DNA of 64,000 nucleotides, taken from positions 8,762,001-8,826,000 of the forward strand of contig NC_087109.1 of the NCBI RefSeq assembly GCF_963855985.1. Direction: 5' to 3'. Of the stretch, positions 36,101 through 45,010 are shown in pieces (position 1 is the stretch's first letter; each line of letters starts with the position of its first letter). The notes under the pieces were generated by a model. It made no database searches and was not told the origin of the DNA. It saw only the letters and a list, made by a program, of their open reading frames with translations. This DNA comes from Ostrinia nubilalis. Lineage: Eukaryota > Arthropoda > Insecta > Lepidoptera > Crambidae. The translations under genes and the position numbers were made by a program.

Positions 36101-39100
36101 AATAATGCACAGTATTTAGTACACCATTTTCTTTATTTTCTTCCATCATACACATGAATACGCGTGCGTGAGTCAATGTTCGCTCGTATGTGAGGCCTTG
36201 TCGAATAGTATCCTGTAGGTGGGCCATCGTGCGTGTTTTGTTTTCGATGTAAACTCGCGGAGATGAACAGGCCTGGTTCCACGAAGACGCGCCCCATTAA
36301 TTTTTGGTCGACGGAAGCGCGGGATGCGGGGAGTTTGATCCTAGCAATCCGAGCGTCATTATTGGTGTGCGTGTGCATTCATGTATAATTTAGCGTGTAC
36401 CGATAACACTCAGACATTAGCGGAAGAATGGTGGGGCGCGTCTTCGTGGATAAAACGATCTATAGAGCCTAAGTAGTTGTAGCCTAAAGGATAACCCACA
36501 CTGAATGCGGTCTGCGGTCAGGTCAAAGTAACCATACATTACGCAGGCTGTATTTATTCCCTTTGACCTGACCGTATTATATCTTTCCCAAGCAGCTCCA
36601 CCACAACCTTCGATCTACCGTATAGCGAATGCGTTAAAACTATTCTATTCTGTCCGCAGGCTGGTGATCCGCATCCGTTGCGACGCGGCGTCGGCGCAGT
36701 GCCCGCTCGGCATCAAGTTCGGCTGCGACCCCGTCACCGAGGCGCCGCGCCTGCTTAAAGTCGCTGCCGTGCTTGGCTTGGAGGTCAGTACTAAACGTTA
36801 TTATAACAAATAAAGTAACTGTTTCATCTCACATAATAGCTGATAGCTGTTTGCTACGCAGTGTCTTCACTTAAGAGCGTTTACGCCGTTTGGCGCAAAA
36901 ACAGTACTTTTTCAACCCGTTACAATCATTAACCAGTTACATTACAAATATGTTATAGGCATAAATAATTAGGCAATTTCGTCGTCTAAATAGTTAGTTG
37001 AGAAAATATTTCAATTAGTATAGTATTTAAGAATTCTATCAAGATAAGTCCACACAGGTTTTCAAATTTCCTCTTTAGCGTCAGTTTACAAGCTGAAATT
37101 TTTATAAAAATACTGTGAAAACGATATAACAAACATTTTTATATCCTATAGCATAGGTCCTTAGGCAAATAGTTAATTGAGAAAATTCTTAGATTTAAGC
37201 ATTTTACAATAAGAAATCACAAATTCAAAGAACGTGAAATACCCAAAAATCAAAGTGATTTTTACACCATTATTCTTCTTTAATTCAACATAAAAATAGC
37301 TTAATATAATAAAATAACATCTTCTTTTTAAATATTTACTTTGAAACGATCTATAATTCATTATTATTGTTTTGCTATAAACATTTGAAAACTATTAAAA
37401 AACGCCGCGCGCGAATCATTTCCAATGATGCCCCTTGAAACGCCGCGCTTCGCGTAAACGCTCTTAAAGCAAAAGTGCATCTGGTGAATTGTTTCAAACT
37501 AAACACGAGGTGGCGCCACTAGTATATTTTGAGATTTACAAGAGTTTTCCATGGTAAAGTAAATACATAAAGAACTTTTCCTACTCCCTCTTATTTTCTA
37601 GCTCTAGAAACGAGTAGATCCCGTGTGAACTGTGACTTTCCAGTCAAATCTCTGTCAAATAATATTCTCCGAGTGTTCACTTCGCGGTACGAACACGACA
37701 CTCCAAGTGACCTAATGCCTTCCGAAGCGAAATGCTGCTCAGCAATCAGGTTCATCGTATTCAACACGCAATACATTCATTTCGTCATTAATTTCGAGGT
37801 GTTAAAAAATGTAAAATGTTGCACCAACTATACTAAAGCCTGGTCCGTGAGCACGTAGAATCCCGTCCAATGACTCCAAGCTACCCATCCCTATCGCTCG
37901 CGCGTAATTATGTTGCTGTCGCGACTGTGCGACGAGCGCCCGCAGTGAGTGTGCGAGCGCGACAGCAATATAATTACGCGCGAGCGATAGGGATAGGTAG
38001 CTTGGGGTCATTGGACGGGATTCTACGTGCTCATGGACCAGGCTTTAGCAGTGTATTGTGGAGGTTTTAATTTTGTATTTACCTCCATAGGTGATCGGCG
38101 TGTCGTTCCACGTCGGATCCGGGGCTTCGGAGACAGCTGTGTACTTGCGCGCCATCCAGTACAGTCGCGCGCTGTTCACGCTGGCCGCTAGCGTGGGCCA
38201 CTCGCGCATGTCGCTGTTGGACATCGGGGGCGGATTCCCTGGAGGCCTGCACACTTCCATCCAGGAGGTAAGATGACTGACACGCCAGACGGAGCCAGTA
38301 CAAGTTTCAGACGGAGCTATAGTACAACCACGGCGGTACAGACGGCGGTGTACCTATGCGCCATCCTTAGCGGCAATATAGTTGCATGACGGAGCCAGTA
38401 TAGCTGCCAGACGGCGTCAGTACAGCCGCCAGACGGAGCCAGTACAATCGCTAGACAGCGGTGTACTTGCGCGTCAAGATTGATTGCCATTGCAGCGACA
38501 GTATCTGGTTGTACAGCTTCCTCTTCCAATAGCGGTGCAGCTGTCAGACGGCATTAGTACAGCCGCCAATCGAAGCCATTACAACCACCAATAGGAGCCA
38601 AAAGAGATTGTGCTAAAAGTTGCGGGTTCGATCCCGATAAACATGGTCTGAATTTTTGAAGTGTATGTCTCTACAAAAAGATGTTTAGCCGTTGTTCGGT
38701 ACCTCAGCGCATCTTTGCTAAGTTTAGGGCTGATGATGATGCAGTGCACATAGTACGCAGAACTGACAGCCGATGAGGCAGCATGGTTATGGAATGGAGG
38801 CCGCGTACCGGGAAACGCAGCGTGGACGTTCACCCATAAGGTGGACCGACTAGAGCCAGAGCAGACCGTAACCCGCTACGGCGGGTCGGGGGTCCTGTTT
38901 TACCAGGGCCGCGAGGAGAAAACCTCTATAAAAAACAACTGGAGGAGGGGATTGGGGGTTCCCTCGAAGCCAGAGAGGCTCGCTCACGAGCAAGCATCTA
39001 GCCTGAGGCGGAGCTGCGGACGTATGTCCAACCAGGACATTAACTCGCGGCTCCGTTTCGTTGGGCTCTGGTGGATGGAAACCGTCGGGTTTTAGTGGGT

Positions 39101-42100
39101 AGGCGGGGAGAGTCCCACATAACCAACTGGCCGTTCCCATCGACTTGTAGGTATGCGCAAAGCATTTCCCGACGTAAAAAAAGGCCTATGTTCAGCCGTG
39201 GACGTCCTATGGCTGAAATGATGATGATGGTGCAGTGTAAAACCAGGCCTATTCATCTCCGCGAGCTTAAATCGAAAACAAAACACGCACGATGGCCCAC
39301 CTACAGGATACTATTCGACAAGGCCTCACATACGAGCGAACATTGACTCACGCACGCGTATTCTTGTGTATGATGGAAGAAAATAAAGAAAATGGTGTAC
39401 TAAATACTGTGCAGTATTTAACTGCCTAAATAATAATAAAAACACAGAATGTACTTTTTTAAGTTGCCTCAAGACACTGAGAGGTAAATAAGTAGTTAAT
39501 ATTATTCATGATAATTCATGCTAGGTAAATCATGTATTTCCTCCGCCATTTTCCGCAGTTTGGCACCTCACGTCACATCATTTTACCGAAGTCAGCCCTA
39601 TAGCTTCGGCGCAGTGCCGATCACTGACGTTTGTCAACAAAATGGTGCTTGACTCTTGAGACAGGCTAATTTACACCATATTGTTAATGACATTGAGCAT
39701 ACATTTTTTTAAGTACCTTCGCGAAGTAAAACTTCTGTACGTAGTACTTATTATTATTCTGTGGTAGTACGCAGAACTGTCAGCCGATGGGGCAGCATGG
39801 TTCTAGAATGGAGGCCGCGTACCGGAAAACGCAGCGTGGGACGTTCACCCTCAAGGTGGACTGACGACATCATAAAGGTAGCAGGGAAGCGCTGGACGCA
39901 GGCCGCTACCAATCGATGACTATGGAAAGCATTGGGGGAGGCCCATGTTCAGCAGTGGACGTCCTATGGCTGAAACAATGATGATGATGGTGCAGTGTAA
40001 AGTCTTTCTTCTTCTTTTTTTTTGTTTTTGTTTTGTTGTATAACGCTGACTGCATAAAAAGCACCCACTGAAAATCAGTGTCTTGGTAGTCACACTGTCA
40101 AGATGTTACAGAGTGGGTGACCTTTTTGATAACTTAGTTTTTTTTGTGTATGTATTTGTTGTTGCCAAAATAAAGCTACTTTCTTTCTTTCTTCAAGATA
40201 TTAATTAATTGATGTCGGCAGGTGGCGGTGGTGATCAACTCTGCGCTGGAGACGTATTTCGGCGGCTCCAACGTGCGCGTGATCGCGGAGCCGGGCCGCT
40301 ACTTCGCCGCCGCCGCATACACGCTCGCCGCGCTCGTGCACGCCAAGAGAGAGGTACGTGCGAAGTAGTTTATCCAATGCGTCACATTTTTTTTGTTTAA
40401 CCACACCAAAGCGTGCAAATCGCCGAAAGAAAAAAAAACATTTACTTAAACTTAGCTACGAAAGTGGATAAAATATTTATTAATTAATAACCAGTTAAGA
40501 ACAGAGAAAACATAATCCATGTTCGTAGCTGGTAATCAAATTTCAGTTACGAACGTGGACTAAAGGTCGCCGCCGCGATCATAGGAAAATGACAGACAGG
40601 TCGCGTGAAATGTCATGGGTCGCGCGACCTGTCATTGGCCTTTGATCGCGCCGGCGATGGCAATCTGCACGCGTTGGTGTGGTTGCTTAAGAGTATAGTT
40701 AGCTGCGACTGCAGCGGTAGTCAGTCGCCAGACGGAGCTTATAAAACCTCTAGCAGGAGCTACAAACCCCAGTCTGAATCAGTATAAACACTAGACGGAG
40801 CCAATACAACCACCAGACGGAGCCAATACAACCACCAGACGGAGCCAATACAACCACCAGACGGAGCCAGTGCAACCAAAAGTCGGAGCAGTACACCAAC
40901 CAGTACGTTTGTAGTACTCGCACACTCACTGCGGGCTCGCGTCGCACAGTCGCGACAGCAATATAATTACGCGCAAGCGATAAGGATGGGTAGCTAGGGG
41001 TCATTGGACAATATTCTACGTGCTCACGGACCGGGCTTTAGTCATCATCATCATATCAACTCTGCGCTGGAGACGTACTTCGGCGGTTCCAACGTGCGCG
41101 TGATCGCGGAGCCGGGCCGCTACTTCGCCGCCGCCGCCTACACGCTCGCCGCGCTCGTGCACGCCAAGAGAGAGGTACGTGATACCACAGAATAATAATA
41201 AGTACTACGAGTCGATAAAAATCACGATTTTTTTAAATTAATTTGATTTTTTTGATTTTTATTAGGTTCTGCGATCATTTCTTTAGTTTTTCTTACGGAA
41301 TACATTTTTATTTACGTAGAATTGATGTATAGAGCTGGCAACGCAAATGTGTTTGTATGGAAAAATTAAATTTTTCAGATTCTCCATACAAAACTACAAT
41401 TTCATACATTAACACTTAATATTAACATTGTTTTCGAACATTACAGTTGATTAATATAAACTCCCAGCCTTTCATTAATCAATCAGTGATTTTTATTTAA
41501 AAAATCATGCAATAAAAATCGTGATTTAAATCATGATTTAAAGCCTGCATGGGAGGTTATTTTTGTGACGTCAAACGTCACCGACACTGCAGATGTATTT
41601 TAGGCTTAGATTAATAAAACCTAGATAGATAGTCAGTGCACGAAAGGTGAGGCAGTTTTTAGGGAGCCGGCAAGGCTTACCCGTAAACGTCACATGAACT
41701 GTCAAAGTGAAAATTTGGTAAACACGTCTGACGACTTTTAATTAATTAAGACGGTTTGTGCTGTGAAAGGGTGTCTAAATACATCAGAAAAACGAAAGAA
41801 AGTGACCAGTGTTACATTTCATAAGTAAGTACTACGATTCGACGCGTATTTTGCTTGAATTTGGCTTTCAAAAATTAAATACGGGAATGATACCAGTAAC
41901 AAGAAAATTTATTTCCCAATTGTTCGCCGTACAAATACACTAACTTTTTTATGAAATCGAGACTTTTAAGTCGATTTATCTTATTGTTATTAGGTAGGTA
42001 CTTTGTATTCAATAAATAAGTAAGTACATGATGCGTTTTGTTTTTGTTAATTATAAAATAATTAAAAACGTATTAAAAATTTCCCTGCTTTCGGGAAAAT

Positions 42101-45010
42101 CGCCTTCACTGTCTACACTCCCCAACAAAATTGACACTAATGACATAAGAATTTTGCCTCACTCTTGAGGAAGCGTTTGTATGAAGACTATCCATCTAGG
42201 TTTTATTAATCTAAGATTTTAGGCTTGTAAGCTCTGTCATCCTTCCTTCGCTGCTCCCATATCTTAGGCCTTGACTCACTCAGTTAATGCGTTAGACTTG
42301 TACTACGACTAGAACTAAATATTACTAACTACTTGACTGTTGCATACATGAAAAATTGCCACTGCGACCAGAATCGTTCTCTGAGCGTTCTGGACGAAGC
42401 ATCCGGTTCAGAGCCAAAGCATACGATGCGATGCGGCGGCGATGCGACTTTGGCGTTTCTAATGGCTCGATCCATCTGTATTGTTATACATATAGCATCT
42501 ATTAGGTGACTGCGAGTGTGGTTCCTAACCATTTTGACTGACCAGCCGAAAAGCAGCACTGAACGCGCAGACGTCAAGATCTAACCAAGACCCAAGAGCC
42601 CTTTCCCACCCGATCAGAAACACGCGTTCGCACCTCCTGCGTCTTATAAGGTCTCTACTACGTTGCAGTTGTTCAAAGCTAATAACACGTGTATCTTTGC
42701 AGCTGCCAGCGAAGGAGGAGTCGGAGCCGCATACGATGTACTTCATCAACGACGGCGTGTACGGCTCCTTCAACTGCGTGCTCTACGACCACCAGCAGGT
42801 CGTCGCGCAGCCGCTCATGGTGAGACACCATCTTGTATAACACCATCACCAATAAGGCTGGGTTTCACCGTCTTAAGGTTCGGCCAAACCAACGCGATCA
42901 GCCGTGTAGCGATGGCGATCAATGCATTTAAGTCAGGTCGCCATCGCTGCACGCCGGCTGATCGCGTGTGATCGCGTTGGTTTGGCCGAACCTTACTTTA
43001 ACAATAACAAACGTGAAGTCTGTCAAACTCCATACAAAAACACCGGTTATGGTTATAGTTAGTGTTAGTAGGTGTTGTCACTCAGCCCAAGCCTAGGATG
43101 CGTGCCACGATAAACATTTAAGAGGCAATTTATAGATAAACCATACTTTTTTCACTTAAAACATTACAGTGCGCACTGCGCCCGTCCTAGTCCGGCTGGT
43201 CCTTTGATCTTCACTGCAGAACCATAAACCCTTTTTAGTTTGCCAGAGGCACAATGAGTCCAGATACCGCCGAAGAAGCCGTATCAATGACACAATATTA
43301 ACGACCTTTTTAAATAAAAAGGGTCTCCTAGATCATTAGTTTCCCGGGTAGATATTCCTGAGAAATTTGATAGTAAAGGTGTTGAAAATACGCCTCGATA
43401 TAATCGTTTTGTATAGAACGGCACTTATCACGAGGCCGAGTACCAGTCTGTTTGTAACTGGCCAAAAGGACGACTTCCTTTTTCATCTTAAAAATGTAGC
43501 AATTGTTTTAAAGTAGCCCCGTATTTTCTCTACAGCCGACGTCTGAGAAGCCTCAGCCGTGCTCCGTCTGGGGCCCTACATGCGACGGGCTAGACTGCGT
43601 GCTGCCGACCGCGTCGCTTCCACCGCTGCGTGCCGGCAACTGGCTGGCCTTCCGAGACATGGGCGCCTACACCCTGCCCGTGGCCTCGCCCTTCAACGGC
43701 TTCCCGCTGCCAAGAGTGAGGGCCGTCATCGACCGCCAGCTGTGGTCAGTATAACAGCTAATTCACAGGCCACTACAGCAGGGTTTCCCAATTTTTTTTT
43801 TGCCAAGGAACCCTAATTGATTATACTTTTCCTAGCGGAACCCCCGTACTACTCCGCCCGCACGCCCTGCCCCTCCCTTGTGCGTAAACAAGTCGGTGCG
43901 CGCGAACAACGTCGGTCACGAAACGTGGGATAATATTTTTTACGGAACCCTTGCGGCCTTTCCACGGAACCCCAGGGTTCCGCGGACCACCATTCGGGAA
44001 CCGCTGCGACTACAGAATCACGACTATACCTACAAACATGCTGCTGACGTAGTTAGGTACACTGTAGGAGCATATCTCTCTATGAGTCTATATACTCGCT
44101 GCCACCGCTGCGTGCCAGCAACTGGCTGGCCTTCCGAGACATGGGCGCCTACACCCTGCCCGTGGCCTCGCCCTTCAACGGCTTCCCGCTGCCGAGAGTG
44201 AGGGCCGTCATCGACCGCCAGCTGTGGTCAGTACACACCATTACAAAAAAAGAGTTAGTTCCACAATTACCGGTCCGGCGCTGTTCATATCCAGGTGCTT
44301 CCCGCGACCTTCACCAGATTCCGTTTTCCGGTCCGTGGTCGCCACTCGAGAGCTTTTCTATCCCAACAGCTATTAGTTCTTCTGTGTCCCGCTCACTACC
44401 ATGAAGTTTGGAAATTCTACGGGCTATATCGATTACTTTTGTGATCATTCAATTTTCACTACCGGAGCACGACCCTCTCTAATTGCCACCACACACGTCG
44501 CTGGTTTTTACAAGTTGATCAAAATGATTGCACACCGTTGATTTTTCGTCGGCCGATAGTTTAGTCGGGCAGTTGATCAGTATGGGCATGTATGGGAGTG
44601 CGCACACTACGCCGATTCGATTTGGCCGATTCTTCATACAATTTAAAATCGGGCACAACTATCGGCCAACTAAAAATCAACGGTGTGCGCCTACTCTAAT
44701 TTAGATAACAAGGGCCTTATTACAAAAAAGCTATACACACGTTAAGCACTTGTTTCAAGTGACATTTCCATACTAAATGACAGTTTAAACTTTATAGGCC
44801 CCCAAATCGCTTGATTTCTATTCTACCTCAATAACCAATAACGTCTCTCTCCCCAGGCTAAGCCTCAAGAACATGTGGCCTCTAACCGAGTCTCACTTCG
44901 TGGTCGGCTCCCGCATGACGGGCCCGCAGTCGCCGCCGGCGTCGCCGCCGCTCACGCCGCCGCCGCAGACCGAACACGCCGGAGTTTTCGTCGAGTGCGC
45001 GCTCAAGTGA
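30106..45010 (+). CDS. ODC1: Ornithine decarboxylase, 9 coding exons
   Basis: Exons: 30106-30286, 30995-31112, 31873-32004, 36660-36783, 38091-38267, 40222-40353, 42703-42819, 43536-43744, 44857-45010. Borders are GT-AG and phases join throughout, giving 447 aa. The enzyme is a cytosolic PLP-dependent homodimer that decarboxylates ornithine to putrescine, the entry to polyamine synthesis. Visible residues: PFYAVKCND with the PLP lysine K63; [21 protein letters not shown] with H192; DIGGGFPG (229-236) binding PLP phosphate; AEPGR with E267 and R270; the substrate Asp D305 in [11 protein letters not shown]; and the catalytic Cys C343 in WGPTCDG, which with K63 argues against an antizyme-inhibitor paralogue. 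The C-terminal tail is Pro/Ser-rich ([13 protein letters not shown]) rather than a vertebrate-like degradation tail. Extra partial copies of exons 1, 3, 6 and 8 lie in its introns. Confidence 0.95.
30345..30508 (+). mobile_element. LINE 3' end, subfamily A, in ODC intron 1
   Basis: Plus-oriented fragment with CTGGGGCAG…, GTGGACCGACGA and GCGCAGGACCGGTCATTGTG words, ending GGGTGAAACGAACGGA. It is directly followed by an exact 63-base copy of the start of ODC exon 1. Confidence 0.8.
30509..30572 (+). pseudogene. Duplicate of ODC exon 1 start, with donor
   Basis: Bases 30509-30571 are identical to 30085-30147, covering the last 21 bases of the leader, the ATG and 14 codons. The copy then jumps to GGTGAGTT, resembling the real exon 1 donor, so the internal ~140 bases are missing. 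The donor leaves phase 1, the same phase as exon 1. A transcript starting here and splicing to exon 2 would lack residues 15-60. Confidence 0.85.
31165..31258. repeat. Short dispersed retroposon end, copy 1
   Basis: GTCAAAGTCAAAGTCAAAAT then …AATAGTTCTTACAAATCGTC…AAGGAGCCTCT. The same sequence, inverted, is at ~59065-59150. A common type of short retroposon tail. Confidence 0.65.
31267..31459. mobile_element. hAT-type MITE with 8-bp TSD, ODC intron 2
   Basis: Begins CAGCGGTTCCCGAATGG and ends TTGGGAAACCCTG, imperfect inverted termini starting with CAG as in hAT elements. The 8-bp CTCTATAT is exactly repeated on both sides (31259-31266 and 31460-31467). The inside is GC-rich with repeated GGTTCC words. 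A second, inverted copy is at 43779-44006. Confidence 0.92.
32050..32114 (+). pseudogene. ODC exon 3 duplicate, copy 2
   Basis: GCAGCTCGCATGGGCGTCGA… repeats the 3' part of exon 3 (31873-32004), including the donor GTGAGTATCTGTGGAGTGAA. An 18-base in-frame deletion lies between two AGCTCATG repeats. An AG precedes it, but using that acceptor would give the wrong phase after exon 2. Confidence 0.85.
32158..32405 (+). mobile_element. LINE 3' end, subfamily A, between exon 3 copies
   Basis: Matches the end of the 33507-35204 LINE from GACATAGCCTGCAGAATCGC through GTGGACGTCTTTCGGTTGAA to a GAACGAATGAATGAATGG tail. It separates the second and third copies of the ODC exon 3 end. Confidence 0.85.
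32451..32533 (+). pseudogene. ODC exon 3 duplicate, copy 3
   Basis: Full-length 3' part of exon 3 from GCAGCTCGCATGGGAGTCGA to the GCGCA end with its donor and the same intron start (GTGAGTATCTGTGGAGTGAA). The few substitutions from the real exon are synonymous. No acceptor in front of it. Confidence 0.85.
33507..35204 (-). mobile_element. 5'-truncated RTE-like LINE, ~1.7 kb
   Basis: The most complete copy of the local LINE family, in ODC intron 3, antisense to ODC. The 5' end is truncated, so the endonuclease domain is missing; the 3' end reads …GACGTCATTTGGCTGAAACG. It contains the reverse transcriptase frame listed separately. Its 3' 150-400 bases are scattered throughout the window as truncated copies. 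Confidence 0.85.
33673..35238 (-). pseudogene. LINE reverse transcriptase (endonuclease missing, late nonsense codon)
   Basis: A 521-codon open frame whose first ~13 codons come from flanking DNA. RT motifs are intact: [15 protein letters not shown] (~156-170), FVDYEKAFD (221-229), RQGDVISP (281-288) and the catalytic FADD (321-324), followed by a thumb/C-terminal region ending [13 protein letters not shown]. There a TGG, present in sister copies as VLEWRPRAG, has become TAG, cutting off the last ~45 residues. With no endonuclease this copy cannot transpose alone. The family looks like RTE-type or related lepidopteran endonuclease-reverse transcriptases; clade uncertain. Confidence 0.85.
35758..36280. 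repeat. ~530-bp dispersed repeat R530, copy 1
   Basis: From CCACAGAATAATAATAAGTA to GAGATGAACAGGCCTGG. Two other copies: 39243-39764 (inverted) and 48534-49088 (same strand). Internal landmarks are CGCCGAAGCTATAGGGCTGA and CACACATGAATACGCGTGCG. No coding capacity or TIRs were recognised. A diverged relative (GTCAGTGATCGGTACTGTGC) is at ~62680-62940. Confidence 0.8.
36871..37467. mobile_element. TTAA-ended TIR element in ODC intron 4
   Basis: TTAAGAGCGTTTACGCC at the left is inverted as GCGTAAACGCTCTTAA at the right, so TTAA stands at both ends. About 597 bp, AT-rich inside, with two internal copies of an AAATAGTTA(G/A)TTGAGAAAAT word. No transposase. Confidence 0.7.
37837..38046. mobile_element. 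210-bp palindromic MITE (P210), ODC intron 4
   Basis: Both ends read CTAAAGCCTGGTCC inward, followed by GTGAGCACGTAGAAT and CCAATGA. The centre is GCGCCCGCAGTGAGTGTGCG. It ends 44 bases before the exon 5 acceptor. Relatives in the window: 40905-41041, 50576-50725, 56697-56855, 58317-58448, 63125-63335. Confidence 0.85.
38275..38600 (+). repeat. Minisatellite with exon-5-like words, ODC intron 5
   Basis: Degenerate ~20-22-base units around AGACGGAGCCAGTACAACCG. Two units carry GGTGTACCTATGCGCCATCC and CGGTGTACTTGCGCGTCAAG, close to exon 5's GTGTACTTGCGCGCCATCCA. The repeat starts right after exon 5 (ends 38267), suggesting derivation from exon 5 sequence. A tRNA-like B box (GCGGGTTCGATCCCG) near 38626 follows. 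Confidence 0.65.
38745..38860 (+). mobile_element. LINE 3' fragment, (ATG)n subfamily
   Basis: GTACGCAGAACTGACAGCCG…ATGGAGGCCGCGTACCGGG matches the 3' coding end of the family and stops at CAAGGTGGACCGAC-like sequence. The adjoining 38860-39170 is GC-rich unidentified repeat-like DNA ending in another family 3' end at 39183-39235. Confidence 0.65.
39243..39764. repeat. R530 dispersed repeat, copy 2 (inverted)
   Basis: Reverse orientation of the 35758-36280 repeat, ending …ACTTATTATTATTCTGTGG. It lies in ODC intron 5, between two LINE 3' fragments. Confidence 0.8.
39770..39992 (+). mobile_element. LINE 3' end, (ATG)n subfamily, ODC intron 5
   Basis: AGTACGCAGAACTGTCAGCC through GTGGACGTCCTATGGCTGAA to an ATGATGATG tail. 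Abuts the R530 repeat. Confidence 0.8.
40720..40880 (+). repeat. Minisatellite, same unit, ODC intron 6
   Basis: AGACGGAGCCAATACAACCA repeated about five times, more regular than the intron 5 array with the same unit. Confidence 0.8.
40905..41041. mobile_element. P210 MITE, right half, ODC intron 6
   Basis: Only the second arm remains, from CTCGCACACTCACTGCGGGC to CACGGACCGGGCTTTAG. It directly precedes a CATCATCAT run and the extra exon 6 copy. Confidence 0.8.
41055..41174 (+). pseudogene. ODC exon 6 duplicate lacking acceptor
   Basis: 120 bases repeat 40234-40353 with only three differences, all synonymous (TAT/TAC, GGC/GGT, GCA/GCC), and keep the donor GTACGTG. The first 12 exon bases and the acceptor are replaced by a CATCATCAT run. 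As it stands it cannot be recognised as an internal exon. Confidence 0.9.
41204..41546. repeat. AT-rich inverted repeat
   Basis: GATAAAAATCACGATTTTTT on the left, inverted as AATAAAAATCGTGATTTAAATC on the right. MITE-like, ends not defined. Confidence 0.5.
41605..42215 (+). mobile_element. P-superfamily-like nonautonomous element with THAP exon
   Basis: Terminal inverted repeats begin CTTAGATTAATAAAACCTAG at 41605 and mirror it at 42215, with ATTTTAGG exactly duplicated outside both ends (41597-41604, 42216-42223). Eight-base duplications fit P-type transposases. Inside lies the start of a THAP DNA-binding domain, listed separately. The rest of a transposase is missing. Located in ODC intron 6. 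Confidence 0.85.
41751..41824 (+). pseudogene. THAP-domain first-exon remnant
   Basis: The frame reads VCAVKGC…VTSVTFHK, the zinc-binding Cys pair and the FHK motif that open THAP domains, ending at a good donor (TTTCATAA then GTAAGT). The codon where a start would be expected is ACG (41751), probably a mutated ATG. P-element transposases carry such a THAP domain at their N-terminus. Confidence 0.75.
42874..42998. mobile_element. 125-bp palindromic MITE, ODC intron 7
   Basis: TTAAGGTTCGGCCAAACCAA at the left and TTGGTTTGGCCGAACCTTA at the right, with CGATCAGCCG and AGCGATGGCGA also paired. It could fold into a near-complete hairpin in the intron. Confidence 0.8.
43779..44006. mobile_element. 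hAT-type MITE, copy 2 (inverted), ODC intron 8
   Basis: Reverse orientation of 31267-31459, CAGGGTTTCCCAA…to …CGGGAACCGCTG, with an extra CGCCCGCACGCCCTGCCCCT stretch. CACTACAG (43771-43778) and GACTACAG (44008-44015) are a probable 8-bp target duplication with one change. Confidence 0.85.
44097..44226 (+). pseudogene. ODC exon 8 duplicate lacking acceptor
   Basis: About 130 bases repeat the last two-thirds of exon 8 (to 43744) with three differences, two synonymous and one Gly to Ser, and keep the donor GTCAGTA. The acceptor and the exon part holding the catalytic Cys are absent. Confidence 0.9.
44255..44440 (-). mobile_element. LINE 3' fragment, ODC intron 8
   Basis: Minus-oriented fragment with CCGGTCCGGCGCTGTTCAT and GGTCGCCACTCGAGAGC words of subfamily A, several deletions. 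It follows the extra exon 8 copy by 28 bases. Confidence 0.65.
44530..44692. mobile_element. MITE with CGGCCGATAGTT ends, ODC intron 8
   Basis: GCACACCGTTGATTTTTCGT and GGCCGATAGTTTAGTC at the left pair with ACTATCGGCC…AAAATCAACGGTGTGCG at the right. A distant relative lies at ~15705-15800. Confidence 0.75.

Noticed and set aside
38610..38640. Second tRNA-like B box (GCGGGTTCGATCCCG)
   Set aside because: No cloverleaf around it; in an intron beside LINE ends, so probably a SINE head.
38275..40880. Repeat arrays considered as a CRISPR
   Set aside because: Units are degenerate, contiguous and without unique spacers, in an animal gene intron.
30106..45010. Antizyme inhibitor instead of ODC
   Set aside because: The PLP lysine, active-site cysteine, Asp and phosphate-binding glycines are all present, as in active ODC.
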